Shown here piece after piece: positions 1 through 6,030 of a stretch of 6,030 nt of DNA. The stretch covers positions 1 to 6,030 of the forward strand of contig CACXFP010000141.1 in assembly GCA_902766985.1 (NCBI GenBank), given 5' to 3'. The number at the start of each line of letters is the position of its first letter. The first letter of the stretch is position 1. The position numbers were made by a program, and so were the translations under genes. Source of the DNA: an uncultured Bacteroidia bacterium (lineage in GTDB: Bacteria; Bacteroidota; Bacteroidia; Bacteroidales; UBA932). The notes below the pieces were generated by a model. That model was given only the letters and a program-made list of their open reading frames with translations, was not told the origin of the DNA and searched no databases.

Positions 1-849
1 AAGGCTAAGCGTGAGAGCCTGAGGTTCGCTGGTCCCGCGATAGCCAGGCCGCAGGTCTTCATTCCCGTTTTTCCGGGAACCAACTGCGATTATGACACGG
101 CGAAGGCTTACAGGGCGGCCGGAGCCGAGACCAGGTTCGGAGTGTTCCGCAACCTTTCGGGAGACGATATCCTGCGTTCAATCGATGAGATGGCGGAGAA
201 CATCTCCAGTTGCCAGATCCTTTCCCTTTGCGGAGGATTTTCCGCCGGCGACGAGCCCGACGGAAGCGGCAAGTTCATAGCAAATGTCCTTGGCAACGAG
301 AAGATTTCCTCAGCGATCCAGGACCTGCTTTCCCGTGGCGGCCTTATCCTGGGAATCTGCAACGGTTTCCAGGCCCTGGTGAAGTCCGGGCTCCTGCCTT
401 ACGGAAAGACCGGATGCGTGACGCCGGATTCCCCAACGCTTTTCCGCAATGATGTCAACCGTCACGTTTCAACGATGGTTACAACCCGTCTGGCTACGGT
501 TAATTCCCCTTGGCTTGCCGGGATGAACATCGGAGACGAATTCACCATCCCCGTAAGCCACGGAGAGGGCAAGTTCGTTGTCAAGGAAGAACTCGCCAGG
601 GAACTGTTTGCAAACGGTCAGGTCGCTTTCCAGTATGTCGATCCCATCGACGAGAACGTCACCATGACCTCTCCCGACAACCCCAACGGATCCTGGTATG
701 CCATTGAGGGGATAATCTCCCGTGACGGCCGGATACTCGGCAAGATGGGTCACTCGGAAAGGTATGAAAAGAACCTGTTCAAGAACATACAGGATGAGAT
801 GGACCTGCCCCTGTACAGGAATGCGGTCCGTTATTTCAAAGGAGAATAA
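1..849 (+). CDS. purL: Phosphoribosylformylglycinamidine (FGAM) synthase, C-terminal glutaminase domain (5' end outside window)
   Basis: The frame is open from base 1 to TAA at 847-849, giving the last 282 residues of a much larger protein. It converts FGAR, ATP and glutamine to FGAM, the fourth step of de novo purine synthesis, in the cytoplasm. The visible part is a class-I glutamine amidotransferase domain, which releases ammonia from glutamine for the synthase domain upstream. Counting from base 1, PVFPGTNCDYD is at residues 22-32, GGFSAGDEPDG at 78-88, the nucleophile elbow GICNGFQAL has Cys120, and GKMGHSER supplies His251 and Glu253, so the Cys-His-Glu triad is intact. The residues before the domain read on as a linker without a start, which fits a single-chain (large) PurL rather than a separate PurQ subunit. 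The GHSER form of the His-Glu motif, in place of the PHPER of E. coli PurL, resembles the clostridial-type large PurL as I remember it. purM follows after 14 bp, so the two are probably co-transcribed. Confidence 0.95.
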   Translation, partial: KAKRESLRFAGPAIARPQVFIPVFPGTNCDYDTAKAYRAAGAETRFGVFRNLSGDDILRSIDEMAENISSCQILSLCGGFSAGDEPDGSGKFIANVLGNEKISSAIQDLLSRGGLILGICNGFQALVKSGLLPYGKTGCVTPDSPTLFRNDVNRHVSTMVTTRLATVNSPWLAGMNIGDEFTIPVSHGEGKFVVKEELARELFANGQVAFQYVDPIDENVTMTSPDNPNGSWYAIEGIISRDGRILGKMGHSERYEKNLFKNIQDEMDLPLYRNAVRYFKGE

Positions 850-863
850 TTAATTAGATAGAT

Positions 864-1892
864 ATGGCAGTCGATTACGAAAAAGCAGGTGTAAGCCTCG
901 AGGCGGGCTATGATGTCGTCAGGAGGATAAAGAAGCACGTGGCTTCTACGGCCCGGCCCGGAGTGATGGGTAATATCGGGGCTTTCGGCGGAATGTTCGA
1001 CCTCTCTTCGCTGAATTACAGGGAGCCTGTCCTGGTGAGTGGTACCGACGGTGTAGGAACCAAGCTTAAGATCGCGTTTGCGATGGACAAGCATGACACT
1101 ATCGGCATAGACGCTGTCGCGATGTGCGTGAACGATGTCCTTGCCCAGGGGGCGGAACCCCTCTTCTTCCTCGATTATGTGGCTCAGGGAAAGACCCGTC
1201 CGGAGGTGGTTGAGGCCATCGTAGCCGGCATCGCAGAGGGCTGCCGCCAGTCCGGTTGCGCCCTTGTCGGCGGAGAGACGGCAGAGATGCCCGGGATGTA
1301 TGCAGATGGAGAGTATGACATCGCAGGTTATACGACCGGAGTGGTCGAGAAATCGAAACTTATCGACGGGAGCAAGGTCGCCGTGGGCGACGTCCTCGTT
1401 GGGATAGCATCTACGGGTGTCCACAGCAATGGCTTCAGCCTTGTCCGCAAGATATTCAGCGACAATGCCCTCGACCTGTACAAGGTCTATCCGGAACTTG
1501 AGACCGACCAGCCGCTCGGGCTTGTCGCCCTTACTCCTACAAGGATATATGTGCGCCAGGTGCTGGACGTCATCCGCAATGTCGATGTCCACGGCGTGGC
1601 TCATATTACCGGCGGAGGTTTTGATGAGAACATTCCCCGGATACTGCATGATGGACAAGGCATCGAGGTCCGTGAAGGATCGTGGGAAATACTTCCCATC
1701 TTCCGTTTCCTTGAAAAATACGGAAAGATTCCTCACAGGGAGATGTTCAACATCTTCAACATGGGTGTAGGAATGGTCCTGGCCCTTGATCCTTCCGATG
1801 CCGAAAAGGCGATAGGGATCCTCGCTTCCCACGGGGACAGGGCTACCGTCATCGGCAGGGTTACCGACCGTCCTGGCGTAGAAATGGTCTGA
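864..1892 (+). CDS. purM: Phosphoribosylformylglycinamidine cyclo-ligase (AIR synthetase)
   Basis: This 342-residue protein has the normal PurM length. It closes the imidazole ring of FGAM, using ATP, to give aminoimidazole ribonucleotide (AIR), the step after PurL; it acts in the cytoplasm, and the family works as a homodimer. Visible signatures of the PurM/PurL ATP-binding superfamily are FGGMFDL (41-47), SGTDGVGTK (59-67), [20 protein letters not shown] (86-105), [12 protein letters not shown] (135-146), [14 protein letters not shown] (182-195) and, in the C-terminal domain, [13 protein letters not shown] (247-259) and [11 protein letters not shown] (295-305). The ATG at 864 is preceded by an A/T-rich leader (TAATTAATTAGATAGAT) with no Shine-Dalgarno match. 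The start places the conserved [10 protein letters not shown] segment at residues 8-17, as expected. It lies 14 bp after purL and 31 bp before purH. Nothing is missing or broken. Confidence 0.97.
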   Translation: MAVDYEKAGVSLEAGYDVVRRIKKHVASTARPGVMGNIGAFGGMFDLSSLNYREPVLVSGTDGVGTKLKIAFAMDKHDTIGIDAVAMCVNDVLAQGAEPLFFLDYVAQGKTRPEVVEAIVAGIAEGCRQSGCALVGGETAEMPGMYADGEYDIAGYTTGVVEKSKLIDGSKVAVGDVLVGIASTGVHSNGFSLVRKIFSDNALDLYKVYPELETDQPLGLVALTPTRIYVRQVLDVIRNVDVHGVAHITGGGFDENIPRILHDGQGIEVREGSWEILPIFRFLEKYGKIPHREMFNIFNMGVGMVLALDPSDAEKAIGILASHGDRATVIGRVTDRPGVEMV

Positions 1893-1923
1893 ATTGAATC
1901 TTAGAAATAAACGATAACTGAAA

Positions 1924-3474
1924 ATGAGAGCTTTAATCAGTGTCAGCGACAAGAGGGGAGTGGTGGGATTCGCGAGGGAACTCAGCAATCTCGGCTGGGA
2001 GATCCTTTCCACCAGCGGTACTATGAAAATGTTGAGGGAAGCAGGGATTCCCGTTACAAGCGTGAGCGATGTCACAGGATTCCCTGAAATCTGCGACGGC
2101 AGGGTCAAGACCCTCCATCCGAAGATCCACGGGGCCCTGCTCGGCAGGAGGGACATCCCTGCCCACATGAAGGAACTGGAAGACAACGGCATAGGCCTTA
2201 TTGACCTGGTATGTGTCAATCTTTATCCTTTCCGCGAGACCATCGCAAAGCCGGACGTCACCATGGAGGACGCTGTGGAGCATATCGACATCGGCGGTCC
2301 TTCGATGCTCCGCTCTGCGGCGAAGAACTGGGCTTCGGTTACGGTCGTGGTCAATCCTGAGGACTATGACACCGTCCTTGAAGAAATCAGGACAACGGGA
2401 AACACAACCCCTGAAACCCGCCTCCAGCTGTCCGCAAAGGCATATACCCATACGGCCGAATATGACATGGCTATCTCGGCGTATATGCGGGAGCAGGCAT
2501 CCCTTCCTGAAAAGCTCTTCCTCGAGTTTGACGAGAAACAGTCCCTCCGTTACGGCGAAAACCCCCATCAGGCGGCGAAGTTCTACAAGACCCCGAAGGC
2601 CGTGCCATATTCCCTCGCCACTGCGGTTCAGCTAAACGGCAAGGAGCTGTCCTACAATAATATACAGGATGCCAACGCTGCCCTTAACATAGTCCGTGAG
2701 TTCACTGAACCTTTCGCCGTCGGTCTCAAGCACATGAATCCCTGCGGCGCGGCCGTCGGCAAGGATATCCTCGATGCCTGGAAGAAGACCTACGAAGGGG
2801 ACAAGACCAGCATTTTCGGAGGAATCGTGGGATTCAACCGTGAAGTCACCATTGAGGTAGCCGAACTCCTGAAACCGATCTTCCTTGAGATTATCATGGC
2901 TCCTTCCTTCGCCCCCGATGCCCTTGAACTCCTCAGGACGAAGAAGAACCTTCGTCTGCTGCAGGTGGATATGACCCCTGTCGAAGGGGTCCAGAGACAG
3001 CTCGTTTCCGTGAACGGAGGACTCCTTGTGCAGGAGCAGGACCTCGCCACCAAGAAGGTTGAGGCCGGGATGTGCGTCACGAAGAAGGCTCCGACTGAGG
3101 CTCAGCTGGCTGATCTCGATTTTGCATGGCACATGGTCAAGCATGTGAAATCCAATGCAATAGTCGTTGCGGCGCACGGTATGCTCTACGGCGTGGGCGC
3201 CGGCCAGATGAACCGTATCGGTTCCGCTGGGATCGCCCTCAGGCAGGCCGCCGCCACCCTTAAGGAAGAGGGGACCGACATCAAGTCCGCCGGTTGCGTG
3301 CTGGCCTCTGACGGCTTCTTCCCCTTCGATGACTGCGTCGACGCTGCCGCTTCCTTCGGGATTACCGCCATTGTCCAGCCCGGTGGTTCCGTCCGGGACG
3401 AGGATTCCGTGAAGAAGGCAGACGAATGCGGCATCCCTATGCTCATGACGGGAGAGAGACATTTCAAACACTGA
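1924..3474 (+). CDS. purH: Bifunctional AICAR formyltransferase / IMP cyclohydrolase
   Basis: This 516-residue protein has the usual PurH length and performs the last two steps to IMP: formylation of AICAR with 10-formyl-tetrahydrofolate, then ring closure of FAICAR. The N-terminal part (about 1-145) is the MGS-like cyclohydrolase domain, with ALISVSDKRG (3-12), STSGT (29-33) and GRVKTLHPKIHG (59-70). The rest is the transformylase domain: SLRYGENPHQ (207-216), LSYNNIQDANAA, KHMNPCGAAVG with the catalytic Lys269-His270 pair, KSNAI (409-413), GVGAGQMNRI (423-432) and ASDGFFPFDD (461-470), ending in GERHFKH. The family usually has SDAFFPF, so Gly replaces Ala in that last motif. ATG 1924 follows an A-rich leader and gives the standard N terminus. 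The stop is only 6 bp before the purD ATG, suggesting translational coupling. FolD, encoded two genes downstream, makes the formyl donor used here. Confidence 0.97.
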   Translation: MRALISVSDKRGVVGFARELSNLGWEILSTSGTMKMLREAGIPVTSVSDVTGFPEICDGRVKTLHPKIHGALLGRRDIPAHMKELEDNGIGLIDLVCVNLYPFRETIAKPDVTMEDAVEHIDIGGPSMLRSAAKNWASVTVVVNPEDYDTVLEEIRTTGNTTPETRLQLSAKAYTHTAEYDMAISAYMREQASLPEKLFLEFDEKQSLRYGENPHQAAKFYKTPKAVPYSLATAVQLNGKELSYNNIQDANAALNIVREFTEPFAVGLKHMNPCGAAVGKDILDAWKKTYEGDKTSIFGGIVGFNREVTIEVAELLKPIFLEIIMAPSFAPDALELLRTKKNLRLLQVDMTPVEGVQRQLVSVNGGLLVQEQDLATKKVEAGMCVTKKAPTEAQLADLDFAWHMVKHVKSNAIVVAAHGMLYGVGAGQMNRIGSAGIALRQAAATLKEEGTDIKSAGCVLASDGFFPFDDCVDAAASFGITAIVQPGGSVRDEDSVKKADECGIPMLMTGERHFKH

Positions 3475-3480
3475 TATCCT

Positions 3481-4809
3481 ATGGGAATTTTTGTCACAGT
3501 GCCTGACCACAAACCTGACGGCCCGACCCTGAACCTTGAAAACCTCAAGGATGCAAAGGTCCTGGTGGTCGGAGGCGGCGGCCGCGAACACGCCATAGTG
3601 GACGCCCTCAGCCGTTCCATCTACGTGAAGAAGATTTTCTGTGCCCCCGGGAACACCGGCATCGCAGCCTTGGCGGAGTGCGTGCCGATAGGGGACGGAA
3701 AGGTTGATGAACTCTTGGAATTCGCCCGCAGGGAGCATATAGACCTTACGGTCGTGGGGCCTGAAGTTCCTCTTTCAGCGGGGATTGCAGATGCCTTCCG
3801 CGCCGCGGGACTGAGGATTTTCGGCCCGTCGAAGGCTGCTGCAAGGATTGAGTCGAGCAAGAGCTTCGCCAAGGAGATAATGGAGAAAAAGGGGGTCCCT
3901 ACGGCCTCCTACAGGACTTTCACCGACTACTCCGAAGCTTTGGAATATGTAAAGGCCGGAAGTATCCCCGTTGTGCTGAAATATGACGGTCTTGCGGCCG
4001 GCAAGGGTGTCGTGGTGGCAATGAGCCTGGAAGAGGCAGACGCGGCCCTGAAGGATATGCTCCTGGAAGATGTGTTCGGCAAAGGAAAGGTGGTGGTGGA
4101 GGAATTCCTCACCGGTCCGGAATTCAGCTTCATGGCCCTCGTGCGGGGGAAGGAAGTCTGGCCGCTGGCCCTTGCACAGGACCATAAAAGGGCGTTTGAT
4201 GGTGATGAGGGACCTAATACCGGTGGTATGGGAGCATATTCCCCTCTTCCGTATATTACTCCGGAGGATGAAAAGTTCGCCCTTGAAAATATAATGGAAC
4301 CGGTGGCGGAGGGGCTTTTCGAGGAAGGCTGTCCTTTTGAGGGACTTCTCTACGGAGGCCTCATGAAGACTCCGCAGGGCATCAAGGTCATTGAGTTCAA
4401 CTGTCGTTTCGGGGACCCGGAGACGGAGGTTGTCCTTCCAAGGCTTGAAACTGACATATACACGATGTTCTCAGCAGTGGTGGACGGCACTGCGATGCCG
4501 GAGATCCGCTGGTCGGACGATCATGTAATCGGCTTTGTACTGGCTTCCAAGGGCTATCCTGGGAAATATACCAAGGGATTTGAGATCGACGGTCTGGAAG
4601 AGGCTCTCGCCGATCCTTCGGTCAGGATCTACCATATGGGAACCTCCGTAAAGGATGGGAAGACCGTCACTTCCGGAGGCCGTGTGATGATGGTCACTGC
4701 ATCGGCCCCGACCTTGAAGGAAGCCCGCGACAAGGCCTTGTCCGCGGTGGATAAGATACGCTGCGACAATCTCTTCCATCGTACGGACATCGGTCATTAT
4801 GTATTGTGA
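3481..4809 (+). CDS. purD: Phosphoribosylamine-glycine ligase (GAR synthetase) with short N-terminal extension
   Basis: The 442-residue product joins phosphoribosylamine to glycine with ATP, forming GAR, the second step of purine synthesis. It is an ATP-grasp enzyme. From the N terminus: the PurD N domain with LVVGGGGREHA (28-38) and GPE (93-95); the ATP-grasp core with LKYDGLAAGKGVVV (166-179) and DHKRAFDGDEGPNTGGMGAYSP (starting at 234); the metal-binding region EFNCRFGDPE (305-314); then a C domain ending FHRTDIGHYVL. Family members usually begin directly at the MKVLVIGxGGREHA strand. Here about 25 residues (MGIFVTVPDHKPDGPTLN and on) precede it. There is no in-frame ATG closer to that strand. 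GTG at 3499 is the only common alternative start and would still leave about 19 extra residues. The gene starts 6 bp after purH. Its TGA supplies the first base of the inverted-repeat element that follows. The function is clear; the exact start is less so. Confidence 0.95.
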   Translation: MGIFVTVPDHKPDGPTLNLENLKDAKVLVVGGGGREHAIVDALSRSIYVKKIFCAPGNTGIAALAECVPIGDGKVDELLEFARREHIDLTVVGPEVPLSAGIADAFRAAGLRIFGPSKAAARIESSKSFAKEIMEKKGVPTASYRTFTDYSEALEYVKAGSIPVVLKYDGLAAGKGVVVAMSLEEADAALKDMLLEDVFGKGKVVVEEFLTGPEFSFMALVRGKEVWPLALAQDHKRAFDGDEGPNTGGMGAYSPLPYITPEDEKFALENIMEPVAEGLFEEGCPFEGLLYGGLMKTPQGIKVIEFNCRFGDPETEVVLPRLETDIYTMFSAVVDGTAMPEIRWSDDHVIGFVLASKGYPGKYTKGFEIDGLEEALADPSVRIYHMGTSVKDGKTVTSGGRVMMVTASAPTLKEARDKALSAVDKIRCDNLFHRTDIGHYVL

Positions 4810-4932
4810 GGAATTGTCTGTATTGGTTTATGTGACTCTGCCACCCTCGGCAAGATAAGAGGGAGGGGCCCACGGTTTGCCGTGGGAGGGGCCGCGAAGC
4901 GGCGTCATCTGAAACCAATACAGACAATTCCT
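4809..4932. repeat. 124-bp palindromic element with perfect 21-bp inverted arms (REPIN/MITE-like)
   Basis: The arm at 4809-4829 (beginning AGGAATTGTC, ending TTGGTTT) is the exact reverse complement of 4912-4932 (beginning AAACCAATAC, ending AATTCCT). The 82 bp between the arms hold three further hairpins: CCCTC 4844-4848 with GAGGG 4859-4863; CCCACGG 4869-4875 with CCGTGGG 4880-4886 around a TTTG loop; and GCCGC 4891-4895 with GCGGC 4899-4903 around a GAA loop. TGAC 4833-4836 could also pair with GTCA 4904-4907 inside the main stem. The whole would fold as a branched cruciform in DNA or a multi-arm structure in RNA. A run of A, not T, follows on the + strand, so it is not a normal intrinsic terminator. 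No target-site duplication is evident. Possible identities are a non-autonomous mobile repeat, a REPIN-type repeat, or an RNA processing or attenuation structure between purD and folD. The structure is seen directly; its nature is inferred. Confidence 0.85.
4861..4893 (+). repeat. Direct repeat GGGAGGGGCC x2 flanking a hairpin
   Basis: GGGAGGGGCC occurs at 4861-4870 and again at 4884-4893, a period of 23 bp, with the CCCACGG/CCGTGGG hairpin (4869-4886) overlapping both copies. Four G-tracts of three or more bases are therefore close together on the + strand, at 4861-4863, 4865-4868, 4884-4886 and 4888-4891. Alternation of a G-rich block with a short palindrome is typical of REP-type extragenic repeats. 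This lies wholly inside the 124-bp palindromic element. Confidence 0.8.
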
Positions 4933-4947
4933 AAAAAAAAGAAAGAC
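4933..4947 (+). promoter_or_regulatory. A-rich leader that sets the folD start
   Basis: AAAAAAAAGAAAGAC lies directly before ATG 4948 and directly after the right arm of the palindromic element. It has no GGAGG-type ribosome binding site. An A-rich, unstructured leader is the usual translation signal in Bacteroidetes. This favours ATG 4948 over the in-frame GTG at 4882, which sits inside the hairpin region and would add 22 residues that are not FolD-like. Confidence 0.55.
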
Positions 4948-5802
4948 ATGATAATATCAGGAAAACAGCTCTCCGACAGGATGAAGGCGGAGATGGCGGC
5001 GGAAGTTGCGACCTTCCCGCAGAAGTATGGGCGTGTACCCCATCTGGTGGTGATTCTTGTGGGCGAGGACCCCGCCAGCCAGGTGTATGTGAGGAACAAG
5101 GCCAAGGCCTGCGAGGTCGTGGGCATGAAGAGCACCCTTATGCTCCTTCCTGCGGAAACATCCGAGGCTGAACTTCTTGAAAGGATTTCCGCCCTCAATG
5201 CAGACGATGGTGTTGACGGCATCCTTGTCCAGCTGCCCCTTCCCCGTCATATCAGCGAACCCAAGGTGGTGGAAGCGATTTCCCACGAAAAGGATGTGGA
5301 CGGTTTCCATCCCCTCAATACTGCGACCCTGTGGCAGAAGAGGCCCAATTCCTCCTGCATCGTGCCCTGCACCCCTGCCGGAATCATCCGCCTGCTGGAA
5401 GAAGGAAACGTCGAAATTGCCGGGAAACATGCTGTCGTTCTCGGCCGCAGCCAGATAGTAGGCCTTCCCGTTTCCAAGCTTCTCCTTGACCGCAACGCCA
5501 CCGTAACCATCTGCCATTCCCGGACGAAAGACCTTCCCTCGGTAACCCGTCAGGCAGACATCCTCGTCGTGGCTATCGGCAGGGCCAAATTCGTTACCGG
5601 TGACATGGTTAAGGACGGAGCCGCCGTCATTGACGTAGGCATGGACAGGGATCCAGAGACCGGGAAACTCTGCGGAGACGTGGATTTCGACTCCGTCGCC
5701 CCCAAGGCCTCAGTCATCACACCCGTCCCAGGCGGCGTCGGCCCCATGACCATCGCCTGCCTCATGCGGAACACGATAGACTGCTTCCTCCGCGGCAGAT
5801 AG
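4948..5802 (+). CDS. folD: Bifunctional methylene-THF dehydrogenase (NADP+) / methenyl-THF cyclohydrolase
   Basis: This 284-residue protein has the usual FolD length. It oxidises 5,10-methylene-THF to 5,10-methenyl-THF and hydrolyses this to 10-formyl-THF, in the cytoplasm. The N-terminal catalytic domain shows SQVYVRNKAKACEVVGM with Tyr47 and the catalytic Lys51, DGILVQLPLP (90-99) with Gln95, and KDVDGFHPLN (115-124) with Asp118; these match Lys54, Gln98 and Asp121 of E. coli FolD with a constant offset of three. PCTPAGIIRLLE (140-151) follows. The Rossmann domain has VVLGRSQIVGLP (163-174) and ATVTICHSRT, and PGGVGPMT (261-268) lies near the C terminus. ATG 4948 gives the standard N terminus MIISGK. 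The 10-formyl-THF product is the formyl donor for PurH, encoded two genes upstream, which explains its place here. It is separated from purD by the palindromic element, so its expression may differ from that of the upstream genes. A strong hairpin terminator follows about 60 bp downstream. Confidence 0.97.
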   Translation: MIISGKQLSDRMKAEMAAEVATFPQKYGRVPHLVVILVGEDPASQVYVRNKAKACEVVGMKSTLMLLPAETSEAELLERISALNADDGVDGILVQLPLPRHISEPKVVEAISHEKDVDGFHPLNTATLWQKRPNSSCIVPCTPAGIIRLLEEGNVEIAGKHAVVLGRSQIVGLPVSKLLLDRNATVTICHSRTKDLPSVTRQADILVVAIGRAKFVTGDMVKDGAAVIDVGMDRDPETGKLCGDVDFDSVAPKASVITPVPGGVGPMTIACLMRNTIDCFLRGR

Positions 5803-5830
5803 AGGCGTCCCGGCATTGCCCGCGCTTTGG

Positions 5831-5939
5831 CCGTAAAGTGTAATTGTAGAATTATCAGCGGAATAAACAAATCGTCTTGCCCGTTTTGAGCAAGACGATT
5901 TGTTTATTTGCCTGGAAATCAGCTGTTCGTACTTTACGG
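5831..5939. repeat. Outer 9-bp inverted repeat enclosing the terminator hairpin
   Basis: CCGTAAAGT at 5831-5839 is the exact reverse complement of ACTTTACGG at 5931-5939, and five T follow at 5940-5944. The enclosed sequence holds the 19-bp-stem hairpin (5862-5908) and a small TAATT/AATTA hairpin (5841-5845 with 5850-5854, loop GTAG). This could be a second, closing stem of a composite terminator, with the T-run as its release signal, or the ends of a small palindromic element. A 9-bp match at this distance could be partly chance, although the T-run directly after it argues for a transcript role. Confidence 0.5.
5862..5908 (+). terminator. Strong hairpin, probable bidirectional intrinsic terminator of the operon
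   Basis: AATAAACAAATCGTCTTGC at 5862-5880 is perfectly complementary to 5890-5908, giving a 19-bp stem with a 9-nt loop (CCGTTTTGA). The loop-proximal half (CGTCTTGC/GCAAGACG) is the GC-richer stem. It is followed by the T-rich ATTTGTTTATTT and preceded by its A-rich complement, the layout of an intrinsic terminator that can work on both strands. It lies 59 bp after the folD stop and most likely ends the pur-folD transcript. It also insulates the reading frame beginning at 5986. Confidence 0.85.
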
Positions 5940-5943
5940 TTTT

Positions 5944-5985
5944 TGTATCGTCCTGAAAAAAGTTTACCCCAAAAGAAAACTTAAG
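5944..5985 (+). mobile_element. Possible left end of an insertion sequence (weak)
   Basis: Just after the outer inverted repeat, the sequence begins TGTATCGTCCTGAAAAAAG and runs AT-rich into the start codon at 5986. A TG start and a GTCCTGAAA-type end close to a transposase-like start codon are reminiscent of the ends of IS3-type elements. The match is from memory, and the other end lies outside the window, so it cannot be tested here. It may equally be an ordinary upstream region of the next gene. No clear Bacteroidetes promoter (TTTG, about 19 bp, TAnnTTTG) was found in it. Confidence 0.2.
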
Positions 5986-6030
5986 ATGAATGAAAGTCAA
6001 CGCTACAAATTGCAGATGAAAGCAGCCAGC
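5986..6030 (+). CDS. Start of an unidentified + strand gene, cut by the window edge
   Basis: An ATG at 5986 opens 15 codons to the window end: MNESQRYKLQMKAAS. It is preceded by the A-rich leader AAAAGAAAACTTAAG, like the leaders of the other genes here, and stands after the terminator, so it is probably a separate transcription unit. Fifteen residues are too few to assign a family. A short, polar, basic N terminus of this type would fit a helix-turn-helix OrfA of an insertion sequence, but this is a guess. The base composition around it is clearly more AT-rich than in the pur genes. Confidence 0.45.
   Translation, partial: MNESQRYKLQMKAAS

Noticed and set aside
831..2219. Long minus-strand open frame (462 codons) opposite purM and the start of purH
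   Set aside because: It lies antisense to two clear conserved enzymes, crosses their junction, and its translation shows no recognisable domain. Long open antisense frames are common in GC-rich coding DNA.
2632..3738. Minus-strand open frame (368 codons) opposite purH and the start of purD
   Set aside because: It is a shadow of the conserved + strand genes, with a low-complexity-like translation and no start signal or domain.
4800..4825. TGTATTG repeated at 4800-4806 and 4819-4825 as a possible target-site duplication
   Set aside because: Both copies are on the same side of the element, the second one inside its left arm, so they cannot be a duplication flanking an insertion; 7 bp may be chance.
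4809..4940. Intrinsic terminator after purD
   Set aside because: The hairpin is strong, but an A-run rather than a T-run follows it on the + strand. It could at most act on the minus strand, where no gene is seen.
4882..4947. N-terminal extension of folD from GTG 4882
   Set aside because: The 22 extra codons come from the palindromic element and the A-rich leader, do not resemble FolD, and the ATG at 4948 gives the standard N terminus.
5821..5860. Bacteroidetes-type promoter (TTTG at 5826-5829 with a TAnnTTTG-like box downstream)
   Set aside because: The downstream box does not match well, the spacing is poor, and a strong terminator would stop the transcript at once.
5710..6000. Minus-strand open frame (96 codons) over the folD end and the terminator region
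   Set aside because: It runs through the terminator hairpin and antisense to folD, with no recognisable protein features.

Overview
The window carries the distal part of a purine-biosynthesis operon, all on the + strand. In order it holds the 3' end of purL (FGAM synthase), purM, purH, purD and folD, then a terminator region and the first 15 codons of another + strand reading frame cut by the window edge. The genes are tightly packed: 14 bp between purL and purM, 31 bp between purM and purH, and 6 bp between purH and purD. The one real interruption is a 138-bp gap between purD and folD.

The organism looks like a member of the Bacteroidetes, most likely a fairly GC-rich Bacteroidales. The reasons are A/T-rich leaders with no clear Shine-Dalgarno sequence in front of every gene, a single-chain PurL with its glutaminase domain at the C terminus, and the general flavour of the proteins. 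This assignment is an inference; no rRNA or marker gene is present.

The enzymes form a coherent pathway segment. PurD makes GAR, PurL and PurM carry FGAR to AIR, and PurH performs the last two steps from AICAR to IMP. PurH consumes 10-formyl-tetrahydrofolate, and FolD makes that cofactor from 5,10-methylene-tetrahydrofolate. The key catalytic residues I could check are intact in all five proteins, and no frameshift is seen.

The least ordinary DNA lies in the non-coding gaps. Between purD and folD is a compact 124-bp palindromic element (4809-4932). It has perfect 21-bp inverted arms that enclose three smaller hairpins and two direct copies of GGGAGGGGCC. It starts on the last base of the purD stop codon and has no T-run after it, so it looks more like a REPIN- or MITE-like repeat, or a structured RNA spacer, than a terminator. 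Downstream of folD (5803-5985) is a strong 19-bp-stem hairpin, probably a bidirectional terminator, nested inside a second 9-bp inverted repeat. The sequence becomes AT-rich there and leads into the truncated reading frame at 5986, which may be the start of an insertion sequence, though that is weakly supported. I see no evidence for a new defence or other complex system; the core of the window is ordinary metabolism.
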